From positions 2,604,001-2,668,000 of the forward strand of contig JBBPUQ010000001.1 of the NCBI GenBank assembly GCA_038501195.1: a DNA stretch of 64,000 nt, read 5' to 3'. Below, piece after piece: positions 1 to 12,003 of this stretch. Position 1 is the first letter of the stretch, and each line of letters opens with the position of its first letter. Made by a program: the position numbers and the translations under genes. Source of the DNA: Nemania diffusa (taxonomy: Eukaryota > Ascomycota > Sordariomycetes > Xylariales > Xylariaceae). Below the pieces are notes generated by a model that searched no databases, was not told the DNA's origin, and was given only the letters and a program-made list of their open reading frames with translations.

Positions 1-207
1 TTTGTTTATATATTGCTGTTTTTAAATTATATTAATTTATATTTTTTTAAAAATAGTTTTAATTTTTAATAATAAATTAATAAATATTCTTAATTTAATT
101 ATAATAAAATTAACTATTATTATTATATTATTTTTTTAAATTAATTTAAATATAAAATTTTTATTTAATAATAAATATTTATATTAATAAATTTAATATA
201 TATAATA

Positions 208-835
208 TTTTTTATATTAATATAATAATTAATTTTAATTTTATAAAAGTTTAAAATTTTATTTTTAAATATTAAAATTAATTTAATGTTATAATTTAAT
301 ATTTAGTTTAACTTTTTAAATTTTATTAATTTTAAAACTTTATATTTATTATATTTTAATTAATAAAATTTAAACTTAGTTTATTTTATATAATATATCT
401 TTTTTTTTTTATATTTTTAAATTTGTTATTTTTTATTTTAATAATATATTTAAATTAATTAAATAGTTTTTTAATAATAAAAATATAACTTATTTTTATA
501 TTTAAATAAATTATATAATTATTTTTATTAAACTTTTTTTTAAAAATAATTATAAAATATTAAAATATATTATTAATAATTTAATATATTGTTTTAAATT
601 TATAAAATTATAAAAAAATTTATTATAGCTTAAAAATAATAAATTTATTTTTTAAATCGATTATATTTTTAAAGTTATAATTAAATATAAAAAAAAAAAC
701 ATTGAAAATAAATAAGAAATTTAATTATTTAATATAAACTTTTAAATAATAAAACAAATTATTTTTTATTAAAAATAAAATATAATATTATTTATATATA
801 TATATAGCTAACTATATAAATAATATATATATAAT
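208..835. repeat. X1 left terminal direct repeat
   Basis: This aligns with 6838-7467 in the same orientation over about 630 bp. Both begin near TATATTAATATAATAATTAA and both carry the same T-rich block and the same ATATATAAATAATATATATA ending. The differences are mostly C/T and G/A. The exact ends are blurred by low complexity. Confidence 0.55.
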
Positions 836-3822
836 TTAGTTAAAAGTTTTTTTAATATATTTTTATATATATTATTTATATTTTTTAATTAAATTAAAAG
901 TTTTATTATAATATTTATATATAATATTATAATTAATTATATTAAATGTTTTATTATTTAAATTTAAATTTAAAAATAAAAAAATTAAAAAAAAAATTAA
1001 AGTTTTTCTTTTTTTTTATATTTTTTTTAAGATTTATAATAATTATCTTTATATTTAAAGCGTTTTTTTTTATAAAAGTTCATTATTTTTATATTAAAAT
1101 TAAAAAAATGTTTAATTTTTATTATTTTATTTATTTTTTTAATAATTATATTAATAAAAAAAAACTTTTAAATAGTTATTATTATAATTAAAAACTTTGT
1201 TTTAATAATATATAATATATATTTTATTAATATATTATTATTTTTAAAAAAATTTAAATAGTTTTTAATATTTAAATTTATATATATATAAATAATTGTT
1301 ATAACTTTATATTAATAATTGTTATTTTTATTAATTAATTTTATTACTTTAATATATTATAGCTTTTTTTAAATAAAATATATTATTACTATTTTATTAT
1401 ATAATATATTTTAATTAAACTTTTTAGTTATTATTATAAATTATATTAAAAATTAATTAATTAATTTTTTTAATAATATATTTAATTTTTAAATTTTTAA
1501 ATTCATTTTAATTTTTATAATTAATTTAATAATTTATTATAAAACTTTTAATTTAATTAAAAAAGTTTATTATAAAACTAAAATTTAATAAATATTTTTT
1601 TTAGCTAATTTTAAAATGTTTATAAAAAAATCAAATTATTTAATAAAACAATATATATTAATAAAAATTAATTTATTATTATTAATAATTATATTAATAT
1701 TATTATAGTTTTTAAAGTTAAATTGAAACTAAGTAATATTTATTTATTTAAAACAATATTAATATTAAAAATTAATATTAATAAAATTAAAAATTTTATT
1801 TTATTTATTAAGTTATAAAGTTAATATTTTTTTTTATAATATTAAAAAGTTATATAAATAAAAAAAATAATATGTTATTTTTATTATTATTAAAATTATA
1901 ATTTAATAAATTATTATTATTATTATTGTTTTTATTATTGTTATTAATTTTATTTTTAAAACTAAAAGTTTTAAATAACTAATATTAAAATTTAAATATT
2001 TAATATTATTAATATTTACAATTATAAATTATAAATTAATATTAATATTAATATATAATAAAATATTATAATAAATTATTATATAAAATATTTTTATATA
2101 ATTTATTAAATAATTTTTTTATAAATAGTTATAATTTAATATTAAATTAAATAAATAAAATAGCTATAATTAAAAAAAACATATTATTTAATATTATAAA
2201 TATATATTATATAAATATATTTATAATATTAATTATTAAATTAATAAACTTTGCTATTAATATTAATAAACTTTAAAAAAATTACTTTTTTTAATATTTA
2301 TATAACTATAAGCTTTTTTATATTTATTTTTAATATAAAAATTAATAATAAAATATATTTTATTTTTTAAAATGTTTTTTATAAAATTTATTTATAAATA
2401 AAAATAAAAACTATATAAATATAAATAATATATATAAGTTAATAAAACTATTATAATTTATAGCTAATATTAATATTTTAAAAATTAATTTAATTATTAT
2501 TATAATAATATTTATAAATTTATAATTATTTGTTATTAAATTATAAATTTTATTATTATTATTTATATATTATTTATTATTATATTTATTTTATTTTATA
2601 AAATAAAAATATTTTATTTATTTATTATATATTTATATATTATATTAAATATTTTATTTATTTTATAGTTTTTTTTTTTTTAATTTTTAAATTTGTTTTA
2701 AAAATATTTTTAAATATAGCAATTATTATTAAATTTTTAAAATATTGTTTTTATTTTAATATTTATATTTTTGTTTATTTTAAAATTAAATAATATATTA
2801 TTTATAATTTATTATTTATATTTTTTATATAGCTATATTTATAAAAATTAAAACTTTTACAGTTTTTAAAACATTAAAATAATATTGTTATAAAACTTTA
2901 GTTATAATTAAAAACTAAACTATTATAAAAGTTTTATTACATTAAATTTAATTAATTTTAATATAAAATTTTTAATAATAACAAATAAATAAAACTTTTT
3001 AATTATAAAAAAGTTTTTTTTTTTTTTTTATAAATATACTTTTTTATATTTTTGCTTAATATATATAATAAAAATATAATAAAATAATATAATAAAATAA
3101 ATAAATTAATTAAATAGTTATATTAATATAACAAAAAAATAAAACAAAAATATTTTTTAAAAATATAAAATATAATATAAGCAAGCAAGTTTTATGAAAA
3201 CATTTAATTATTAATTATTAAGTAAACAAATATATATATATATAAATTAATAAATTATATAAAATTATTTAATTAATAAAACAAATATATAATAACTTAA
3301 AATATATAAAAAAAATTAAAAAGAAAATAATAAAAATAAATTTAATTATATATAATAAAATTTTAATATAAAATAAATTAATGTTTAAAAAGCTATTAAT
3401 TAAAAATAGTATAAATATTAGCTATAATTAAATATAGTTATAAAAAATTAATATATCTGTTTTAATATATAAAAATATAAAAATCTAAAAATAGCATAAA
3501 AGTTTTTACATTAATTTACAAAACTTTAGTAAATATTAATTGTTTAAAATAAAAAACTTGTTAAATTTGATTAATTGTTATATTTAAATAATAAAAATTT
3601 AATTTAAATAAAATAACATAATATTAAAAAGATATATATTATTTAAAAAAAATAAAAAACTTTGTTATAATATATATATTAAAATTAAAATGTTTAAATA
3701 ATAAAAATCGAATTTAAATAAAATATTTTAAATAATATATTATAAATAATATATAATTTATTAATAAAAAGAAAATTAAAAATATAAAGTTGTTTAATTA
3801 TAAAACTTATTATATTATTTAA

Positions 3823-4044
3823 TAAAATTTATTATAAATAATATTTATATTTAAATTTATAAAAATATAATATAAATTCAAAAAAGTAAATTTATAAAAT
3901 TAAATTAAAAAAAAAAACTTGAAAGTTTTTTTTATTTTTTTAATTTATTAATATAAAGTAGTTTTAAATAAAACTAGTGTTAAAAATATATACAAAGTAG
4001 TTTTAAAAACTTTATTTTTTAAAACTTTTATATTTATATATATT
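3823..4044 (-). repeat. S1: 222-bp S repeat, heavily mutated
   Basis: This is a reverse-orientation copy of the S family (forward defined as starting GATATAAACAGG and ending TATAGTAAACTTTA). The ACTAGT core, the ATATATACAAAGTAGTTTTA segment and the terminal TAAAATTTATTATAAATA are recognisable. Nearly all other C and G have become T and A. It is inserted inside X1. Confidence 0.7.
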
Positions 4045-4439
4045 ATTTTATTAATTAAATTTTTTATTAAATTATAAAACTATAAATAAATTTATTTATT
4101 ATTATTTTAGTTATATTAAAAATATTATTTATTAATATTTTTATAAAATTGTTTTTTATAATAGTTTTAATAATTAAAAATATGTTAATTATATATTGTT
4201 ATATATTTTTATTATTAAAATTAATAATAAATAAAACAATTTTAATAAAAACAATTTTAAAATTAATAATTATAATTATAGCTAAACTATATTTATTATA
4301 TAAAAAAATAATATATAGAAAATATATTAAAACATTTATTATATTTTATAACAAATATTTATTTTATTATATTAAAAGCAAATAATAAAAAATATAACAA
4401 ATAATATTAAAATAATAAAAAAAGTATTTATTATAAAAA

Positions 4440-4760
4440 AAAAAACCTATATATAATTAAGTTTGCTATTATAAATTTAATTTTTTTTTTTTTTTAATTT
4501 AATATTTTTTTTTAAATATACAATATTTTTATATATGTTATATTAACTGGGTTTTTTTCTGTTTTTATAATATTAAGCATGTTTTATTTATTAGTTATAA
4601 ATTAATATTAAAATATCGATTTATTATTAAATATTAAATTTTTATTTAATATTAAATCTTTTTTTATTTTTTATATTAATTTTATATTTTTTAAAAAAAT
4701 GTTAAGTTATAATATTATAGGTTTTTTTACCATTTAAAAAAAAAAAAAAAAAAAAAAAGA
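4440..4760. other. Less-mutated patch with a long A tract, no gene seen
   Basis: This stretch of X1 keeps more C and G than its surroundings (for example near 4545-4580) and ends in a run of about 23 A at 4735-4758. No coding similarity was recognised. It could be an untranslated part of X or the tail of an unrelated insertion. Confidence 0.25.
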
Positions 4761-5360
4761 TGTTTATATTAAACGATTTTTATTTTTATTTTAAAAACAA
4801 AAAAAAGTTATTTTAATATAAAAAAAGCAACTTTAAACTTTTTAGCTAAAAAGTTTATAATTTATAATATTATTTTATAAAAAATTATATTAAAATTTAT
4901 TAAAAAACATTTTAATAATTATAAAAAAATATTTATTAATAATATTAAAACTATTTAAAAAATAAAATAATATAAAACTTTTATATATTTTATTAAAATT
5001 TAATAAAATATTTTTTTTAAATAAAAAATAAATATAAATTAATTTTTTAATAAAAAAATATTATATATATAAAACATTTTATTTATTTAATATAATAAAA
5101 TATAAATTTAAAAATAAAAAGTTTATTATTAAATATAATATTTAAAAAAAGTTAAATAAAATTAAATTTAAATTTGTTTTTAATAAAATATATATTTATA
5201 TTATTATATTTTAAATATTTTATAAAGCAATAAATTAATTATATATTATATTTTTTAATAATAGTTAAAACTAAAACTATTTATATATTATTTGCTATAT
5301 TATAAAAAATTTTATATAAAAAAGTAAATAGCTTTTACAAAAAGCTAAAATAAAACTAGT

Positions 5361-5583
5361 GATATAAACAAGTATAAAAGTTTTAAAAAATGGGTTTTTT
5401 AAAACCACTTTGTATATATTTCTAACACTAGTCCTATTTAAGACTACCTCACATCAGTAAATTAAATAAATGAGAAAAGCTTTTAGGTCTTTTTTTTTAA
5501 CTTAACTTTGTAGATTTGCTTTTTTCTAATCTATATTATACTTTTATAAACTTAAATATAAACACTATTTATAGTAAACTTTA
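5361..5583 (+). repeat. S2: full-length S repeat
   Basis: This forward copy runs from GATATAAACAAG to TATAGTAAACTTTA and is 223 bp long. It keeps many ancestral C/G, such as the CACTAGTCC and GACTACCTCACATC blocks. The flanks AAAACTAGT and CTAATTAGT are imperfectly alike (6 of 9), as expected for a decayed target duplication. It lies inside X1. Confidence 0.8.
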
Positions 5584-6837
5584 CTAATTAGTTAAAAATA
5601 AATAAATTTTAAAAATATATAAAAAGAAAATTAAAAAACTATAAAACTATAACAAGATTTTTTAAAACATTTTAATTAAAATATATAAAAAAATATTTAC
5701 TATTTAAATTATTATTAAATAAAAATTAATTTAACAAATATTTATTTAATAAATTTTTATTTAAAAAAGTTATATTTATATAAATAATATTAATAATAAA
5801 ACTATTTTAAATTAATTTATTTTAATAAAAAATATTTTATTTATTATTATATTTAAACAAGTTATTTAAATTAAAATTATTTAAATTAATTTTAATTTTA
5901 AAGCAAATATTTAAAAGTTTATTATTTTATATATATTTATTTTAAAAAATATTGTTTATAATATATTTATTTTAAAAAATGCTATTTAAAAAAAAAGTTA
6001 TAAAAAAAATATAATATTAAGTTTGACATTTTTTAATAATAATAAATAAAGTATAAAAACAATTAAATTTTTTATTTTTATTAATAATACTTTTTTAAAT
6101 AAAAAATTTAAAATTAGATTTTATTATTAATATTTATTTATAAAAAATAAACTTTAAACAAATATAAATTATTTTATAAATAAATAAAGCTTAATATATT
6201 ATATTTTAAAATATATAAATAAATTAATTGTTTTAAAAATTATTTTATTTATAAAACAAGTTTTAAAATAAAAAAGTTTTATATATATAATTATTAAAAA
6301 AGTTTTAAAACATATATTAAAATTATATAATAATTTTTATAAATATAAAAAAGCTAAAATTAAATATAAAAAGTTTAAAATAAAAAAACTTAAAATATTT
6401 TTAAATTTTTAATTTAAATTTATTAAACTAGCTAATTAAGTTTATATATTTTAAATTAAATATAAACAAAACTTATATAATAAATTATTAAAATATTTAA
6501 ACAAAGTTATAACATTTAATATAAATAGTTTTAAAGTTATTTTTAATATTTATTGTTTTTATATTTAAGTTAATAATTATTAATAATATTAAAACTTTAT
6601 TAATAATTTTATTTTGTAAAAAATTAATTAATAGTTATTAAAATATAATATTGCTAATGTTTTAAAAAACTTATTTATAAAAAATTTATTTTTATAAAGT
6701 TTATTTATAAAATTACTATTTAATAAAACTATATTTTTAACTATTAAACAATATTTATTTATTTTAATATTTAAAAAGTTAAAAAATAAATATAAACTTT
6801 ATAAAAAAAACTTTTATAATTAAATATATTACCAAAA

Positions 6838-7467
6838 GTTATTATATTAATATAATAATTAATTTTAATTTTATAAAAATTTAAAAATTTAAAAATTTAT
6901 TTTTAAATAATAAAATTAATTTAATATTTTAATTTTATATTTAATTTAATTTTTTAAATTTTATTACTTTTAAAAACTTACATTTATTATATTTTAATAA
7001 ATAAAACTTAAATTTAATTTATTTTATATAATATATTTTTTTTATTTATATTTTTAAATTTGTTATTTTTTATTTTAATAATATATTTAAATTAATTAAA
7101 TAATTTTTTAATAATAAAAATATAATTTATTTTTATATTTAAATAAATTATATAATTTTTTTTATTAAGTTTTTTTTTAATAATAATTTAAAAATATTAA
7201 AATATATTATTAATAGTTTAATATATTATTTTATATTTATAAAGTTATAAAAAAAACCTGGTATAATTTAAAAATAATAACTTTATTTTTTAAATTAACT
7301 ATATTTTTAAAGTTATAATTAAATATAAAAAAAACAGCGTTTAAAATAAACAAAAAGTTTAATTGTTTAATATAAACTTTTAAATAATAATATAAACTAT
7401 TTTTTATTAAAAATAATATATAATATTATTTATATATATATATAATTAAATATATAAATAATATATA
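6838..7467. repeat. X1 right terminal direct repeat
   Basis: This is the partner of 208-835. It stops where the 310-bp D-family LTR begins at 7468. It may be truncated there, because the left copy diverges at the same point. Confidence 0.55.
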
Positions 7468-7777
7468 TATTATAAATTACATTTATATTTAAATAAATAA
7501 ATTTTAAAAATAATTAATATATATAATATAGCTAGTAAATAATTAAAATAGCTAAATAAATTTTATTATTTATTTAAAACAATAAATTTAATAAAAATTA
7601 AATAAAATAATAAATATAAAAAAATAAAAATAATAAATAAAAAAACATTTATATAAATATATTAACTTAATTAAAAAAGTTAAATTTGTTTTTTAGTTTT
7701 TTTAACTTTAGTTTTTTTTTTAAAATATATAATATTATTTAGTTTTTAAACTTATTATTAATATTATATTTATTATA
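7468..7777 (+). repeat. D2 5' LTR (310 bp)
   Basis: It runs from TATTATAAATTAC to TTTATTATA, the reverse complement of the D LTR ends, and has exactly the length of both D LTRs. The ancestral start was probably TGTTACAAATTAC, with TG now TA. Confidence 0.8.
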
Positions 7778-7860
7778 AAATTAAAATTTATTTTAATTAT
7801 TAACAAAAATAATAAATTTTTAAAAACTTTTAAATAAATAAATTAATTTTAAAATATTAA

Positions 7861-8082
7861 TAAGGTTTACTATAGATAGTACTTATATTTGAGTTTATAA
7901 AAGTATAATATAGATTAAAAAAAGTAAACTTACAAAGTTAAGTTAAAGAAAAAAACTTAAGAGCTCCTCTTACTTATTTAATCTACCGATGTGGGGTAGT
8001 CCCAAATAAAACTAGTGCTAGAAATATATACAGAGTGGTCCTAGAAAACCCATTTTTCAAAACCTCTATATCTGTCTATATC
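7861..8082 (-). repeat. S3: full-length S repeat with perfect 9-bp target duplication
   Basis: This reverse copy of exactly 222 bp runs from TAAGGTTTACTATAG to CTGTCTATATC. It is flanked by AAATATTAA on both sides (7852-7860 and 8083-8091). The unoccupied site can be inferred from element D, whose corresponding sequence runs straight through. This fixes the true ends of the S family. It still carries ancestral blocks such as CCGATGTGGGGTAGTCCC. Confidence 0.88.
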
Positions 8083-8559
8083 AAATATTAAAATAATATA
8101 ATTAATTTTTAATAATAATATATTTATTATTAATTATAAAAACGCTAAATAATAAATATAATTTATTAAAAATAAATAAACTATAAATAAAATAAATAAT
8201 ATTAATAATTTTAAAATTTTTAAAATTTATTTAAAAATTATATAAAATATATTTATATTATAAAATATATTATAAATAATAATAATAAGTTTTATTATAA
8301 TATTTTTAATAATTAAAAGTTTTTTAATTTTAATATTTATAAAAAGTTTAAATTTATTTATAAAAATTTTAAAAAATATAACAAGTAATAATAATATATA
8401 ATTATTAATAAATTTATATATAATAATATAATTAAAAAAATAATAATTAATGTTAAATATTTTATTATTTAAAATAAAACTTTTTAAATAGTTTTTATTT
8501 TTTTTATAAAAAATAAAAAAAAAGTATAATTTAAATATAATAACTTAATAATTTTTATA

Positions 8560-11500
8560 TAATATTAATTTAATATAAAATTTTTTGTTTTATTTTTTAA
8601 TTTAAAACTATTTTAAATATAAAAATTATTTTAAATATAATTAATAATAATGTTGTTAAAAAAGCATTTTTTAAAAAATATTATATAATATTATTATAAA
8701 AACAACTTTTTTAAAATAACATTTTTAAAAAGCTGTTTTATTAATTTTAACATTTGTTTTTTTTATAAAAAAAACAATATTTTTATTATATAATATAATA
8801 TAAATAAAAAAAATTATTTAAAAGAAATTAAAATATTATTATTAATAAATATTATAAAAAAGTTTAAAAAATAAAACTAATTAAATAAATAAATTAAAAG
8901 TTATAAAAATATATATTAATAAAAATTATTAAATAAATAAAAAAAAGTTTAAAAAATATAAAATAATAAAAATTAATAAAAATATAAAAAATAAAAACTT
9001 TTAAAATTAATAATATTATAAATAGTTTTATATTAAAAAAAAAAACTAAAACTTTTAAAATAATAAATATTAATTTAAAAAAACTAAAAATATTAAAAAA
9101 TTTAATATTATTAAAATGTTTTAATATAATATTTTAAATGTTTTAAAATTATATTAAACATTTTTTAGTTATTAATAAAAGTTTTAATATAATATATTAT
9201 TTGTTATTATTTTTATATATAAAAAATTGTAATATTAATAAAAAAGTTTTTATTAAATTTTTTATTATAATTTATATTATAATTATTATAATTATTAATT
9301 AATTTAAAAATTTATTATTTATAATAATTAAAGTTAAAAAGCTTTTTTTTATAATATTTAATTTATATAATAATTATTAAAAAATTATTATTATAAATAT
9401 AAATAATATTATAAATTTTATACTTTAATATATTAATATTAAATATTTTATTAATAGTTTTAATAATAACATTAAATAAATTTTATAAATTATTTTTAAT
9501 ATTTATAATAATATTATAAAATTTTTTAATTTATTATTATAAAATTATAATTAAAAATAACTTATTTATAATAATAATATTAAAAATAGCTATAATAAAT
9601 TTTATTATTTTAAAAATATATATATTTAAAATAAATATAAACAAGTTTATATAATTATTATAATATATTTTAATTTTATTTTTTTTAACTTTGTTAATAA
9701 ATTTATAATATATATAAAAAATAATTATTATTATATTATTATTTATATTATTTATATAATTTTATATAAAATTTTTTATTTATTTTTAAATATAATTATA
9801 AAATTTTAATTTATATAATAATAAACTATTAAATTTATATAATATAATTAAATATATTAACTATTAATAAAAGTTTAAAAAAAACAAATTAATAAATTTA
9901 TAATTAATTATAAAAAAGTTAAAAATATATTTAAATATAAACTAATAATTATAAATAAAAATATTATAAATAAATAAATTAATATTATTAATTTATTTAA
10001 AAATATTTTTATAAAAAAAAGTATTTTTATTATTTAAACTTATAATTAGTTTAAATAGTTTAAATAAATTTTTATTTATAATAAAAAAAAGTTTTTTTAT
10101 AATTAAAAAAAAAATATTTAATTTTAAAAAAAACTTTTATATTAAAAAAAAAAAAAACTTTTTTAATATTAAAAATATAACTAGTTTTAAAAATAAAAGT
10201 ATATATTAAATTAAAATAAAAAATAAACAAAATTTAATAATAATAACTTTTTTATTAAAAAATAATAGCTAAATTAATTTATTATTTAAAATATATTTAT
10301 ATATATAATAATATTTAAATTAATAATAAATTAAATAAGTTTTATTTTTATAAAAAAATATTTAATTATATTTAATAATAAATTAACTTTATAAATTATA
10401 AAATTAAAAAAGTAAAAAAATTTAATTTTATTAATTATAAAGAAATTAATAAAATTATTAATAAATTTATATTAAAATATTGTTTATATTTATATAATTA
10501 TTTTTAATTTTTATTTAATTTTAATATAAAGTTTAAATTTAAATAATTATTAATTTAATATACTTTAAGTTAAAATATAAATAATATTTTTATAATAAAA
10601 AATAATTAAATAAAATATTAAACAAAAAAGCTTTTTAATAATTAATAATTAATTATATATTATAAATTAAATTAATATTATTAATATTAAAAAAACAATT
10701 ATAACAATAGTTATAACTTTTAAGTTTTATATTATTTATAAACTATTATAATTAAATATTAATTTAAATATATTTTATTTAATAAAATTATTTAATTAAT
10801 TATTAAATAAGTTTAAATTTATATATATAATAACTTTATAATTAAAATTAAAAATTAAATTAATTATAATATATATAAAAAAAATATATATATATAAAAA
10901 AAAATAAAAATAAAATAAACAAAATATTAAAAGTTAAAAAATAACAAATTGTAAAAAAATTAAAAAATAATAAATTGTAAAAAAACTAAAATATAAAAAG
11001 TAATATATGAAAAAATAATTTAAAAAAAACGTTTTAAAAAAAACATTTTAATAAAAATGGTTTTAAAAAAATAACAAAAATTAAAATTATTAATAAATTT
11101 ACAAATATAACTAAATATATATAAATAAACTATTATATTATTTATATAAATAAATATATTTAAAAATAAAAATAAACTGTTTTTTTTTATATTTTTTTAA
11201 TAATAACTTTAATATTTATTTTAAATATAGTTTTAATGGTTTTTTAATTAGTTTATATTATTTAAAATATTTTAATAATAATATTATTTTTTATTTATTT
11301 TTTTACTTTTAAATTTTTTAATGTTTATTATTAAATTTAAAAATAAAATTAGCTATATTTTTTATAAACAATATTTAAAAATATTATTTATTAAATTAAT
11401 TTTTATAACTTTTTTATTTAATTAAATATTATAACAAAAGTTTTTTATTAATATATAACAACTATTATTAAAATAAAGCTTTAAGTTTATAAAAAATAAA

Positions 11501-11702
11501 ATTATTATTGTTTTTATTTATAAAAATTTATTTAAATAGTTAATATTATTTATTAAATAAATTTAAACTTTTAAATATTAAAAACAAATATACAATTACA
11601 ACTATATAATAAATATATTAATGTTATAAAAAATTAAATTTATAAATTAATTTATTAATTTTATAAATTATAATAAAAAAGTTTATTTATTATATAAATT
11701 AG
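8560..11702. other. AT desert, no gene recognised
   Basis: This is more than 3 kb of nearly pure A/T. Part of it (about 8540-8800) resembles the reverse complement of about 42830-43040, so at least some of it is dispersed repeat. No LTR, transposase or polymerase motif could be read. Confidence 0.4.
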
Positions 11703-11819
11703 TAAAATTTATTATAAATAGTTTTTATATTCAAGTTTATATAAATATAATATAAATAAAAAAGAGTAAACTTGTAAAGTTAGGTCAAAGGAAAAAACTT
11801 AAAAGCTTTTTTTATTTAT
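11703..11819 (-). repeat. S4, left part, split by copia element A
   Basis: These are the first 117 bp of a reverse S copy (TAAAATTTATTATA onward, keeping GTTAGGTCAAAGG). It breaks at 11819 where the LTR of element A starts. The remaining 105 bp are at 19050-19154, and 117 + 105 is exactly 222. The outer flanks ATAAATTAG and ATAAATAAA agree at 7 of 9 positions. Confidence 0.88.
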
Positions 11820-12003
11820 TGTTAGATTTGGTATATATGCTCTAGTGTTATATTAGTAACTAGTTTTAATTTAAAGCAATTATTTAATAAGTTTTTTTTA
11901 TATGTTATATAAATTATTTAATACTAGCTATATCGTTTATATAATTAATATATACTTTTTATATATAAGCTTTAAACTTTTTAAAAAAAGCTTAAATTTA
12001 ATA
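11820..12003 (-). repeat. Element A 3' LTR (184 bp)
   Basis: It starts TGTTAGATTTGG and ends AAATTTAATA, and matches 18861-19044 over the same length. It is the better preserved LTR of the pair (TGCTCTAGTG near its start survives). It lies at the 3' end because coding runs leftwards. Confidence 0.88.

Larger units (their letters stand above)
208..7467. mobile_element. X1: unclassified element with long direct terminal repeats
   Basis: Two direct repeats of about 630 bp (208-835 and 6838-7467) bound a 6-kb interior, the layout of an LTR retrotransposon. The interior is almost pure A/T and I could not read a retrotransposon domain in it. A second copy of part of the interior (about 1845-2620) lies at 43070-43870, and about 2620-2790 continues at 63831-64000, so X is a dispersed repeat and not unique sequence. 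Two S repeats (3823-4044 and 5361-5583) sit inside it and must be younger. Its right end meets the LTR of a D-family element at 7468. Two short open frames (946-1191 and 4149-4385) are compositionally ordinary here and I assign them no function. Element class and coding strand are unknown. Confidence 0.5.
7468..8550 (+). mobile_element. D2: 5' fragment of a D-family Ty3/gypsy element
   Basis: The first 310 bp match the reverse complement of both LTRs of element D (19337-19646 and 26162-26471) at identical length. The next 7778-7860 and 8083 to about 8550 match the reverse complement of D just inside its 5' LTR, from about 26161 down to about 25600, apart from the S3 insertion. Similarity then stops, so D2 is the 5' LTR plus roughly 0.55 kb of leader or early gag, on the plus strand. 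No matching second LTR was found. No target duplication is visible at 7463-7467. A deletion or recombination breakpoint near 8550 is the simplest reading. Confidence 0.75.

Noticed and set aside
946..1191. 81-codon open frame on the plus strand
   Set aside because: It is almost only F, I, K, N, Y and L codons, as expected by chance at this composition, with no motif and no ribosome or intron context.
4149..4385. 78-codon open frame on the plus strand inside X1
   Set aside because: It starts at TTG, not ATG, has no recognisable domain and lies in a decayed repeat. It might be a fragment of an X protein, but nothing supports a function.
7468..7777. Solo LTR of the D family
   Set aside because: The sequence to its right continues as D internal sequence on both sides of S3, so it is a 5' LTR with attached leader, not a solo LTR.
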